DNA of 64,000 nt, taken from Streptomyces canus 299MFChir4.1. Its GTDB lineage: Bacteria > Actinomycetota > Actinomycetes > Streptomycetales > Streptomycetaceae. Made by a program: the position numbers and the translations under genes. Every line of letters begins with the position of its first letter. The stretch's first letter is position 1. Shown here one piece after another: positions 8,331 through 16,885 of the stretch. The stretch spans positions 1 to 64,000 of the forward strand of contig NZ_KB911601.1 of NCBI RefSeq assembly GCF_000383615.1, written 5' to 3'. The notes below the pieces were generated by a model that ran no database searches, was not told the origin of the DNA, and saw only the letters and a program-made list of their open reading frames with translations.

Positions 8331-8649
8331 CGGCGAGGTCCGGTCGAGATCGATGCGCTCAGGACGCAGTCCGGCAAGCGTAGTGAACTGTTCGGCCTCC
8401 AAGATCGGACTGTGATTGGGGGCCAGAACTCCCCCGGAGCCCACCCGGATCGATGACGTCGACGGCGGTATGGGCGATGAGCACCACAGGCGGGAAGGCA
8501 CCGATCCCAGGCGAAGGGTGATGCTCGACTCACCACAGTGACCGGTACCCATGGCCTCGACCTGCTGGGCGAATACAGTCGTCTCACGCAAGGTGTCGGC
8601 GACCCCGCTGTCGGCCTCGATTATCGCGAGTCGCAGTACGGAGAGCGGC

Positions 8650-8671
8650 ATGTTGATCATGCGATCAACAT
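8650..8671. promoter_or_regulatory. Perfect 22-bp dyad (9-bp arms)
   Basis: ATGTTGATC, four bases, GATCAACAT: arms match exactly. It lies between the IS5 remnant and the P450 promoter and resembles a regulator binding site, but no gene start is close enough to assign it. Confidence 0.4.
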
Positions 8672-8832
8672 GACATTCGATGGGCGGCCGGCCGAAAACG
8701 GCTTTCTCACCTACGGGAACAGCCGAGGCTCGCGACCCTCCCCAACATACGCCCGATCCTTATCAGCTCCTTAGGTCTTCCAGATCCCCCGGCCTTTCCC
8801 CTTACGCCGTCACGACATTCTCCCAAATTGCG

Positions 8833-8878
8833 CGGGAGAACGTTCGGTCTTGACACTGTCGGGCGGCATGTCTAGATT
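8833..8878 (+). promoter_or_regulatory. Promoter with GAACGTTC operator (site D)
   Basis: The operator (core 8838-8845) overlaps TTGACA at 8850-8855, with a 17-bp spacer and TAGATT at 8873-8878: a strong sigma-70-type promoter. It points at the P450 gene and predicts a leader of about 300 bases (8885-9191) in which I see no convincing gene. Confidence 0.85.
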
Positions 8879-9191
8879 CGATGCCGTACCGAACGTGCTT
8901 GATCTGGGAGTCCGGCTGACGATTCTGCTGGTCGACGGATGACAAGTGGTGTCGACGTACTAAACGGGTCGGAAGCCGACGAGCCGCGTCACCGGACTGC
9001 ATGAGGCCCCGCTAGACAGGGGACCGTCAGCATGACGTCCTCGTGTCCAGGGAAACGAGTGCGGAAAATCCCTTGACGCAGACTCCGGCTCGCCGCGCCG
9101 CGAGCAGAGCAGCGAGGGAAGACGCGGTCAACCTCTGGCCGCATTTCTCACGAGATCACGGGCCACACATATGCCGCAACGAGAGGCCGTC

Positions 9192-10571
9192 ATGTCTGCA
9201 ATAGAAACGATTCCTCGTGCGTCCGGAATCCTTCCCCTACTTGGCCACATTGCGCCCTTGGCTCGCGATCCCCTGGAGTTTGTGTCGAACCTGCACAGCT
9301 ACGGCCCTTTGGTGCGCATACAGATGGGAACCAAGCCCGTCGTAGTGGTGAACGATCCTGCCGTGATCCGCAAAGTGCTCCTCGACGACCGCACCTTCGA
9401 CAAGGGCGGGCCACTGTTCGAACGGGGCCGGGAGGCCCTCGGCAACGGCCTCATCACCTGCCCGCACAGTGACCACCGGCGAGCGCGCCGCCTCTCACAG
9501 CCCGCGTTTCATCCGAAGCGGATGGCAGGCTACGCGGCGATCATGACCGAACATGCCGACAAGGTCACGCGCTCCTGGCACGACGGTCAGGTCCTGGACG
9601 TGACCAGCGAGATGATGGCCCTGACGGTCGAAGTCACTGTGCGGACGCTGTTCACGAACTCGTTGCCCCGCGCCACGGCATCGCAGATCACGGACGACTT
9701 CCTCACCCTGATGACGGGGTTCTTCCGGCGAATGATCTCGCCGCCCCTGCTCAATCAGGCTCCCAGCAAAGGAAATCGCGAGTACGCCCAGGCCATCCGA
9801 CGCCTCCGCAGGACCGTTGGCGACCTCATCGCCGCCCGCCGCGCAGACGAATCCGACCATGGCGACCTGTTGTCCGCACTGTGCAGCGCAGCCGACCCGG
9901 ACAGCATGACGGGCCGGACAGACACCGAACTCGTCGACGAGGTCCTCACCTTCCTCCTTGCCGGTACCGAGACCACCGCGGGCACGCTGTCCTGGGCGAT
10001 GCACCTGCTGTCGCAGAACCCGGAGGTCGAGCGCCGGGTGTACCAGGAAGTCGAGAGCACCCGGCGCGGATCTCCTCTGGACTTCACTCACCTGCCGGCA
10101 CTGGAGACGACTGGGAACGCGGTCAAGGAGACTCTGCGGCTCTATCCGGCGGTGTGGATGCTGACCCGGGTCACGACCTCTGACGTCGTCCTGGATGGTC
10201 ACCTTCTCCCGGAGGGCACGATCGTCGCATTCAGCCCTTACCAGGTCCATCGTCGGGCCGACCTGTACGACGAGGCGGATCAGTTCACCCCGGACCGCTG
10301 GCGTGACCGTTCGCGGGCACAGGAGATCTACATCCCGTTCTCCGCCGGCCCGCGCAAGTGCATGGGCGACCAGTTCGCGCTGACGCAGGCGACGTTGGCG
10401 GTGGCCACCGTCGTCTCCCGCTGGCAGCTATCGCCCATCACCGACAAACCCCTGCAACCGTCCGTCAAAGCCTCCCTGACCCCGCGCCGACTGCGCCTGC
10501 GGGTGACGGCCCGCGGTTCTCAGCGGCAAGCGGACGAGCCGGCCGGGGGCACGACCCATGCCGAGGGCTGA
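9192..10571 (+). CDS. Cytochrome P450
   Basis: A 459-residue P450. FSAGPRKCMGD near residue 393 is the heme-binding loop with its Cys ligand, KETLRL is the K-helix ExxR motif, and LLAGTETTAG is the I-helix oxygen-activating motif. No membrane anchor is present, as usual for bacterial P450s. The ATG at 9192 follows GAGAGG at seven bases and is preferred to 9171. The protein resembles the two P450s at 59-61.7 kb, which sit beside a terpene synthase, and it shares their operator type, so a terpenoid substrate is inferred. It is the first gene of an operon with the unknown 674-residue protein. Redox partners are not encoded here. Confidence 0.93.
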   Translation: MSAIETIPRASGILPLLGHIAPLARDPLEFVSNLHSYGPLVRIQMGTKPVVVVNDPAVIRKVLLDDRTFDKGGPLFERGREALGNGLITCPHSDHRRARRLSQPAFHPKRMAGYAAIMTEHADKVTRSWHDGQVLDVTSEMMALTVEVTVRTLFTNSLPRATASQITDDFLTLMTGFFRRMISPPLLNQAPSKGNREYAQAIRRLRRTVGDLIAARRADESDHGDLLSALCSAADPDSMTGRTDTELVDEVLTFLLAGTETTAGTLSWAMHLLSQNPEVERRVYQEVESTRRGSPLDFTHLPALETTGNAVKETLRLYPAVWMLTRVTTSDVVLDGHLLPEGTIVAFSPYQVHRRADLYDEADQFTPDRWRDRSRAQEIYIPFSAGPRKCMGDQFALTQATLAVATVVSRWQLSPITDKPLQPSVKASLTPRRLRLRVTARGSQRQADEPAGGTTHAEG

Positions 10572-10586
10572 TCGAGCAGCCCTCGG
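10561..10586 (+). other. Intercistronic hairpin (10-bp perfect stem)
   Basis: CCGAGGGCTG and CAGCCCTCGG pair perfectly around a 6-base loop. The hairpin spans the P450 stop codon (10569-10571) and ends 34 bases before the next start. There is no T-run, so it may cap the P450 message or attenuate the operon rather than terminate strongly. Confidence 0.55.
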
Positions 10587-10620
10587 TGACGCGCTGAAGC
10601 ACTCCATGGAGCGATGAGCC

Positions 10621-12645
10621 TTGACCACCTCGACGAATGCCGAACCGCGCAGCATCACCGAGTATCGAGCCATCACCGCCAGCCCGATACGGCACGATGG
10701 ACGGACCACCCCGCAGGACGATGACGTTCGGATCGTGCAGGAGTTCAGGGGGCGACGGCGATCACTGGTGACTCTGGGCGACCCCGGGGTCAAGCAGGCG
10801 CCCAGAGTTTCGGTTCGCTATCCCGGCGACGTACGCTCCCCCGAAACGTGGATGGCGCTGCTGCCGGACGCTGAAAGCCTGGAAGTCCCCGGCCCCCGCC
10901 CACCAACATGGCCCGACATGCTGTCGGCCGCTACCGAAGACGAGTGGCGACGGTGCCTCGCCACGGTAGCGGGGCAGTTGCGTCTGCCCCGATCCGAGGA
11001 CCCGAGCGGCGACGGATTGGGCCGCTCGGTGGAGCGCGCCGCATACGCCTTGCTGGGCGCGATCCTGCACGAGCCGGACTCTGCCATCGTGCGGCCCACC
11101 ACCCGCCTTTCCGCGCTTTCCAGCGCTGACGGACAACGTTGTCCGGCTTGGGCGGGTTCAGCGCGGTGGACCCGCCCTGGGGAGGAGGGGCGATCAGCGG
11201 AAGGCGGTCGTGTGCGGCCATGCGGATGCGACGGTGACTCTCCTTGTCTGTGGGCCTGGGCCGAGACGCACTACCCGGAAAGCCCGCCCGCGCGGGACTG
11301 GGACACACTGCGGCTCTTGGTGGCGGACTCGCCCTTGATGAAAGCGGTCCGGGCTCTGGGAGTTCCTCAGAGGGCACAGAACGCCGGCAAAGGCAGGCCA
11401 CCCCGCACCGAGCGCGGGCTGTGGTCCCGAGCCGTCCAGGAATGGGGTTTCCAGGGCGCCATGACGTCACGCGTGTACGCCGTACCCGCCTTCACCGTGA
11501 TGCCTGCGGCGAGGTGGCTGGTCAACGGCAACCGGCGCGAAACCGCGCTGACCGAGGTGTTCGGCTACCTTGACGACATTCATATCGACAACCTCAAACT
11601 CGCCGGACCCGACGGTGGGGCCACCGCCACATCGATCCGCGACAACCTGCGCCGCTGGGCCTCGGTCGAACCACTGCGCGAGACGGCGGTGATGGTCGCG
11701 CTCATCGGTGTCTGGAACACCTTTCTGGACATCACCCAGCGGTATCCGGGCCGCCGCCCCGGCGGTCCCGCAGCGATACCCCGCTATGGAGCATTGAGCT
11801 GCGGGGAACGGAAGTTGATCCTCGCGGTGGATACGTGTCTGCCGCATCTTGCCGCCGCCTACGACGCCGATGAGCGGTCACTCGACGATCTCGCGATCTC
11901 ACAGACACTCAACGGTTACAGCGACCTCAGCAGTGACATGGCCCTGGGAGTGGTCAACAACGGACTCATACTGGGAGCCGGCCCGGGTGCGCTACCAGGC
12001 GGTGCTGACGCAGAGGGCGCCTACCGGGCGTTGTCCAGATCCATGCTGGCCATAGCCCGGTCCGGAGCCAACAGGCCGGGGGCCGAAGCGGTGTCCAACA
12101 CGGTCATCTGGAACATCATCAACGGCCGCCACAACATCGTCGAGCGCGCTGCGGGAGTTCCCTACGAGTGGATGGCGCGGAAGTGGCCGGTGCTTGAGGA
12201 GAATCGTCGAGAGTGGGACGCGGTGGAGGAGGAGTTGTGCACCCGGGTCTACGCAGCTCTCGCGCGGGACGACGTCCGCCTGAAGGAGAAGGGACAGTTC
12301 TGTCCCACGTGCGGTGACCTCCCCCGCTGGAGCGGTCTGATGCACGACCTGCTCGACGACGTCGAGAACGCCGCGTGCGCGTTGACGCAGTACATACTCT
12401 GCGAGCGGGTCTACGCCGAGGACCTCGACGGCGAAGCCGCGAACGGGACTCCCGCCAGTGACTGCGCCGGGGCAGTCGGGATACTGATTCGGCGTTTCGA
12501 GTCGAGCGGGCTGCTCAACGAGCTGAGCTGGATTCTGGCGGGGGCCATCTGGTTCCGCGAAGCACTGCACCTTCGTGGATGCGTGGTGGACCTCGCGTTC
12601 GGGCTCTCCGACGACAGCGGTGGCCTGGCCCCGGACGACTGGTGA
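10621..12645 (+). CDS. Unrecognised 674-residue protein in a P450 operon; candidate terpenoid enzyme
   Basis: TTG start at 10621, preceded by GGAG at 10608-10611; an in-frame stop at 10615 rules out a longer form. No signal or membrane segment is seen. The first 250 residues are Arg/Pro/Gly-rich with a Cys cluster (CGCDGDSPCLW). From about 270 on it is mostly alpha-helical with Asp-rich helices: YLDDIHIDN near 315, LNGYSDLSSDMALGVVNN near 428, WNIINGRHNIVE near 500 and DLLDDVENA near 580, plus a CPTC pair. The first two are reminiscent of the DDxx(x)D and NSE metal motifs of class I terpene synthases, but the NSE-like one lacks the final Glu. Family unknown; the idea of a non-canonical terpene synthase rests on context and these motifs. 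Confidence 0.6.
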   Translation: MTTSTNAEPRSITEYRAITASPIRHDGRTTPQDDDVRIVQEFRGRRRSLVTLGDPGVKQAPRVSVRYPGDVRSPETWMALLPDAESLEVPGPRPPTWPDMLSAATEDEWRRCLATVAGQLRLPRSEDPSGDGLGRSVERAAYALLGAILHEPDSAIVRPTTRLSALSSADGQRCPAWAGSARWTRPGEEGRSAEGGRVRPCGCDGDSPCLWAWAETHYPESPPARDWDTLRLLVADSPLMKAVRALGVPQRAQNAGKGRPPRTERGLWSRAVQEWGFQGAMTSRVYAVPAFTVMPAARWLVNGNRRETALTEVFGYLDDIHIDNLKLAGPDGGATATSIRDNLRRWASVEPLRETAVMVALIGVWNTFLDITQRYPGRRPGGPAAIPRYGALSCGERKLILAVDTCLPHLAAAYDADERSLDDLAISQTLNGYSDLSSDMALGVVNNGLILGAGPGALPGGADAEGAYRALSRSMLAIARSGANRPGAEAVSNTVIWNIINGRHNIVERAAGVPYEWMARKWPVLEENRREWDAVEEELCTRVYAALARDDVRLKEKGQFCPTCGDLPRWSGLMHDLLDDVENAACALTQYILCERVYAEDLDGEAANGTPASDCAGAVGILIRRFESSGLLNELSWILAGAIWFREALHLRGCVVDLAFGLSDDSGGLAPDDW

Positions 12646-12776
12646 GTCCTGCGCCGGCATCGCGGTACCCCAGGCCGTGATCGCCGCGGACCGAGCACGC
12701 TGAATCGCGTCGACTCGCTGCAGGACTTCCCCTTGCGCGGGGCCGAGGGCGCAGGTGGTCGTAGTCGTACCCAGCA

Positions 12777-13952
12777 TCAGCTGTTTTCGCCCTGTCCCAT
12801 TCCAGAGCCGAACGAAGTCATGCCCTGTCCGCGTGCCACCGCGTCGTGGTGGATCGCCGTGTGCGCCCCGGTCAGCGAGACCCCGCTGCCCCCGCGCCGG
12901 TTCGCTACGATCTCCGACGCGATGGAGACCGCGACCTCCTCCGGGGTGCGGGCGCCGAGGTCGATGCCGATCGGGGAGTGCAGCCGTGCCAACTCCGCCT
13001 CGGTGACGCCCGCTTCGCGCAGGCGCTCGGTACGGTCGAGGTGGGTGCGGCGGGAGCCCATGGCGCCGACGTAGGCGACCGGCAGACGCAGCGCGAGGTG
13101 AAGCAGCGGGATGTCGAATTTGGCGTCATGGGTGAGCACACATACGACTGTGCGGCCGTCCACGTCCGTACGCCCCAGGTATCGGTGCGGCCACTCGACG
13201 ACGATCTCATCCGCGTCGGGAAACCGGGCGGCAGTTGCGAACGCGGGACGTGCGTCGCACACGGTGACGTGATAGCCGAGGAACTTGCCCATCTTGACGA
13301 GCGCCGATGCGTAGTCGATCGCTCCAAAGACGATCATCCGCGGTGCCGGCAGCGAGGTTTCGATCAGGACGGTGACAGGGCTGCCGCTGGTGAGTCTCTC
13401 CTCGCAGATCTGCAGAGCGGCGGTGCGGCCGGCATCGAGGTATGCGAGTGCCTCGCCGGCGACGGTGTCGTCGAGTTCGGGCTGGTTGCCGAAGCCACCC
13501 AGCCGGCTGCCGTCCGGGCGCACCAGCAGCGCGCCATCCATGAGTTCGGCCGGCCCCGACACGATGCGCGCGAGCGCCGCTGCCTGCCCCGCCGTAGCGG
13601 CGGCCAGCGCGGCTGACAGCACGGCATACGTACGGTCCTCGGCCCGGACCGGCGTGACCAGAATGTCAATGGCGCCGCCGCAGGTCAGGCCTATGGCGAA
13701 GGCGTCGTCGTTGCTGTAGCCGAAGCGCTCCCAGCGGTTGAGTCCGTCGTCGATCGCCTCGCGGCACAGTTCGTAGACCGCGCCCTCCACACAGCCGCCG
13801 GAGACAGAGCCGATCGCGTGGCCCTCTTCGTCGACAGCGAGGGCCGCGCCCGGCTGCCGCGGCGCACTGCCGCTGACTGCTACCACTGTGGCCACGGCGA
13901 AGTCGCGTCCCAGCTCGATCCACCGGCTCAACTCGTCTGCGATGTCCAGCAC
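12777..13952 (-). CDS. xdhC: XdhC/CoxI-family molybdenum cofactor maturation factor
   Basis: The 391-residue protein has the N-terminal XdhC_CoxI domain (PF02625) with ATVVAVSGSAPRQPGA and SVSGGCVEGAV, and a C-terminal Rossmann domain (PF13478) with APRMIVFGAIDYA and YVGAMGSRRTHLDR. XdhC proteins bind molybdenum cofactor and help insert the sulfurated form into xanthine-dehydrogenase-type enzymes, so it should serve the hydroxylase at 15.5-19.3 kb. The start is GTG at 13952; a longer reading to 14336 overlaps the MFS gene. It is the last gene of this minus-strand operon. Confidence 0.9.
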   Translation of the reverse strand: MLDIADELSRWIELGRDFAVATVVAVSGSAPRQPGAALAVDEEGHAIGSVSGGCVEGAVYELCREAIDDGLNRWERFGYSNDDAFAIGLTCGGAIDILVTPVRAEDRTYAVLSAALAAATAGQAAALARIVSGPAELMDGALLVRPDGSRLGGFGNQPELDDTVAGEALAYLDAGRTAALQICEERLTSGSPVTVLIETSLPAPRMIVFGAIDYASALVKMGKFLGYHVTVCDARPAFATAARFPDADEIVVEWPHRYLGRTDVDGRTVVCVLTHDAKFDIPLLHLALRLPVAYVGAMGSRRTHLDRTERLREAGVTEAELARLHSPIGIDLGARTPEEVAVSIASEIVANRRGGSGVSLTGAHTAIHHDAVARGQGMTSFGSGMGQGENS

Positions 13953-14067
13953 TTGCCGCTCTTCCCTGTGCTCAGGGCACGCTGCCCGTGTGGTCCCCTC
14001 GTTGTATGCGGCCTGTGTTCGTTTGCGGCAGCTCCCCTCGGTGCCGCAAACGCTACGGGCCGCTCGG

Positions 14068-15327
14068 TCAACTGGTGGCGAAGTCGTATTCGATGTCGGC
14101 CATGGCGCGTCCGCGCCCTTCCTTGAATGCCCATCCCATCGCGGCGAGGATGGCGAAGAGGGCAGCACCGGAGAAGACGAGGACCGAATACCCGTACACC
14201 GGATAGACAGCTGCGGCGATGAGCGGGGGGAAGAACGAGAGCCCTCGTCCGAGCTGCAGCGAACTGCCAACTCCCAGCGAACGTACCCGCGTGGGGAACT
14301 GCTCGGAGAAGACCAGACCGAAGGCGGCGGCGACACCGGTGCCGAAATACATGATGAAGATCGGCACCAGACTTACCAGACCCTGGACGTCGGTCTGCAG
14401 GACGAGCCCGAGCAGGATGCTCCCGATGGCAGCGATCGAAGCCATGATGCACCACGTGAGACGGCGGCCGATTCGGTCGGCCAGGTAACCGCAGGTGACT
14501 GAACCCAAGAAGATCGACAGGCCGACGGTAACCGTCCACCAAGCGGCCTTGCCGAAGCTGAATCCCTGAACCTCGATGAGGTACTTGGGCAGAAGCGCCG
14601 CGACGCCGTAGAAGGCGAAGAATTCAATTGAGCAGGCCGTCAGGCAGAGGAAGAACGGCTTGAGGAAAAGCCTTGACCGCACCAGTTTCCAGTCGATCGC
14701 GACGCGTTCTCCGCGAGACTGCGCTTCCCACTCGTCGGACTCGGGAACGGCGAACCTCGCGAGGATCGCCAGGAGGATCGGCAGGCAGGACACGGCGAAG
14801 ACCCAGCGCCAGCCGATGATGGGCAGAAGGTATCCGCCGACCAGAGCTGCCATGGCCAGCCCGATTCCCACGCCGCTGTAGAGGGCTGCACCCCACCAGC
14901 CTCGGCTGCGCGCCGGCATGGCCTCCGACACGAGGGACTGCCCCACTCCGAACTCCCCGCCCAGCCCAATCGCGGCGAGTATGCCGAAGACGACGAGAGT
15001 GGGGTAGTTGGGCACGAACGCCCGGGCCAGCGTGAACACCCCGAAGATCACGATGGTGATCATCAGTACGCGGCGGCGTCCGATCCGGTCTCCCAGATAC
15101 CCGAAGACGACGCCACCGACCGCGATGCCAAGGAGTTGAAGCGAGAGCAGGAGGGCGGTTTGCTGCGACGACAGATCGAACTCCGCTGCGATGGGCACGA
15201 TCAGGAACGTCATCAGCGCGATTTCGTAGTAGTCGAACAGCCACCCCGCGAACGCGGTGAGCCACGCAAGGAACTGCGGGCGGGTCACTTTTTCTCTCTC
15301 GCGCACTGCGTGTTCAAGGGTTTGCAT
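14068..15327 (-). CDS. MFS transporter, aromatic-acid/H+ symporter type
   Basis: The 419-residue protein has 12 predicted helices. The MFS signature GYLGDRIGRRRVLM follows helix 2 and its half-repeat GYLADRIGRRL follows helix 8. FDYYEIALMTF in helix 1 resembles the Asp-containing signature of the AAHS (aromatic or carboxylic acid:proton symporter) family. By position inside the molybdenum hydroxylase operon it probably imports the substrate or an acid product. A 208-base gap upstream (15328-15536) may hold its own promoter; none is clear. Confidence 0.87.
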   Translation of the reverse strand: MQTLEHAVREREKVTRPQFLAWLTAFAGWLFDYYEIALMTFLIVPIAAEFDLSSQQTALLLSLQLLGIAVGGVVFGYLGDRIGRRRVLMITIVIFGVFTLARAFVPNYPTLVVFGILAAIGLGGEFGVGQSLVSEAMPARSRGWWGAALYSGVGIGLAMAALVGGYLLPIIGWRWVFAVSCLPILLAILARFAVPESDEWEAQSRGERVAIDWKLVRSRLFLKPFFLCLTACSIEFFAFYGVAALLPKYLIEVQGFSFGKAAWWTVTVGLSIFLGSVTCGYLADRIGRRLTWCIMASIAAIGSILLGLVLQTDVQGLVSLVPIFIMYFGTGVAAAFGLVFSEQFPTRVRSLGVGSSLQLGRGLSFFPPLIAAAVYPVYGYSVLVFSGAALFAILAAMGWAFKEGRGRAMADIEYDFATS

Positions 15328-15536
15328 GAGCCTGCGTCCATTCTTTGGAAAGTCTCCGGAAATCAGATCGTTTCAGTTTCCGGCATGTCGGTGGTGCTGA
15401 CGCCTTTCTCACTCCGCACGGTGCTGGTTGTTCTGAAACTCACCGCTGGAACCTCAAATGGGTATGGCAGGTGCGGAGCAGGGATCCCTTCTGCGGGGCC
15501 TGCCGTCCAGATGAGGAAAGGGATGATTTCAGAAAA

Positions 15537-16019
15537 TCATTTGGGTGCCCGCTGCAACATTTGCGCGGCACGTTGTACAGCCTTCACGATGTTCTCGTAA
15601 CCGGTGCACCGGCACAGGTTTCCACTGAGCGCGTCCCGGATTTCCGTCTCGTCCGGCTGCGGAATGCGCGCAAGGAGGCTGATCGTCGAGAGCACCATGC
15701 CCGGTAGGCAGAAGCCGCACTGGAAGGCGTAGGTTTCCATGAAGGCGGTCTGGACCGGGTGGGGGCGGTCGAGACTCCCGAGGCCTTCGAGGGTGACGAC
15801 CTCAGAACCGCGCGCTCGGCCGGCGAGCATCAGGCAGGTCTTGACGCATGCGTCGTCGACCATGGCCGTGCAGCTTCCGCAGTCGCCATTGCGGCATCCC
15901 ACCCTCACACCGCCGACGCCGCAGTCCCGGCGCAGGATGTCGACCAGAGTCTCGACATCGTCAACCGCGGCGCGAACGGGGTTGCCGTTGAGTGTGAAGG
16001 TGATCTCTTCGCTGCTCAT
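15537..16019 (-). CDS. Molybdenum hydroxylase small subunit, two [2Fe-2S] clusters
   Basis: The 160-residue protein has an N-terminal plant-type ferredoxin domain with GCRNGDCGSCTAMVD and a distal Cys (KTCLML). The C-terminal domain carries CGFCLPGM and GNLCRCTGYENIV, the second cluster. It passes electrons from the molybdenum centre in the large subunit to FAD in the medium subunit. Its start overlaps the end of the medium-subunit gene by 4 bp. Confidence 0.95.
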   Translation of the reverse strand: MSSEEITFTLNGNPVRAAVDDVETLVDILRRDCGVGGVRVGCRNGDCGSCTAMVDDACVKTCLMLAGRARGSEVVTLEGLGSLDRPHPVQTAFMETYAFQCGFCLPGMVLSTISLLARIPQPDETEIRDALSGNLCRCTGYENIVKAVQRAAQMLQRAPK

Positions 16020-16885
16020 GAATGCTCCGTTCCTGGTGAGGGGAGCCGCGCGGCCGCCTGCCGCAGTGCTCGCGCCGCGACGGTGGCGGCAACTCGGCGT
16101 CGGTAGGAACTGTCCGCTCGGATGTCGTGCCAGAAGTCGTCCTCGGTGAGGGCGGACATGTGATCGTCCAGGACGTCACGCAGCTCCTGCGGGCTGTGCG
16201 ACAGGTCGCTGGACACTCGGATCTTCCAGGGCACCACCCGGACTCCGCCAAGGGTGAGTTCGGCTGTTCCGTCTGCCAGGATCGAGCAGGAGCAGGTCAC
16301 GACGGGCCAGGAGGACTCGGCGAATTTGAGCTTGTAGTAGCCGTGCGCCACGGCTTCGGGGCGATACGGGAGGATGATCTCGGTGACGAGTTCGGTGGGG
16401 CGCAGGTCCGGACGTTCGGGGGCGGTGAGAAACCGTTCGACCGACACGGTGCGTGTGCCGTGTGCAGAGGCGACCGTGACACGAGCGGCATGGGCGACGA
16501 GAACTGCCGGCGCGTCGGAGTAGGGGCGTGCGCAGACCAGTGATCCGGCGATCGTGCCCTGGCTGCGAATCTGGATGCCGCCCGTGATTCCTTTGGCCAT
16601 CAGGTGCAGAAGGGGTGTCCACCGCTCGGTACAGGGCGTGTCGATGAGCAACTGGTAGGTGGCGGCGGGGCCCAGATGAACCGCGCTCTCGTCGCGCCAG
16701 ATGCGGGCGACATCCAGGTCACCCAAGTCGACGATGTGCGTGGGCTGCAGTTCCTGCCGGACGAGTTGCGGAACGGCGATGGTGCCACCGCCGATGATGA
16801 GCGCGTGTCCGCCTACCGCGTTCGCCTCGGCCAGAGCGGTGGTGGCCTCGGTGACCGTCCGGGGCCGGACGAGGTGCCGGATCAT
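16016..16885 (-). CDS. Molybdenum hydroxylase FAD-binding medium subunit
   Basis: The 289-residue protein matches the CoxM/CutM type. It opens MIRHLVRPRTVTEA, has the FAD-binding GGHALIIGGGTIAV and a second flavin motif IRSQGTIAGSLVCA, then the CO-dehydrogenase flavoprotein C-terminal domain (LTLGGVRVVPWKI). It accepts electrons from the iron-sulfur subunit. It is coupled by 4-bp overlaps to the large subunit upstream and the small subunit downstream. Confidence 0.95.
   Translation of the reverse strand: MIRHLVRPRTVTEATTALAEANAVGGHALIIGGGTIAVPQLVRQELQPTHIVDLGDLDVARIWRDESAVHLGPAATYQLLIDTPCTERWTPLLHLMAKGITGGIQIRSQGTIAGSLVCARPYSDAPAVLVAHAARVTVASAHGTRTVSVERFLTAPERPDLRPTELVTEIILPYRPEAVAHGYYKLKFAESSWPVVTCSCSILADGTAELTLGGVRVVPWKIRVSSDLSHSPQELRDVLDDHMSALTEDDFWHDIRADSSYRRRVAATVAARALRQAAARLPSPGTEHS

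Noticed and set aside
8939..9004. 21-residue ORF in the P450 leader
   Set aside because: No ribosome-binding site and no clear role; could be tested as a leader peptide but the sequence alone does not support it.
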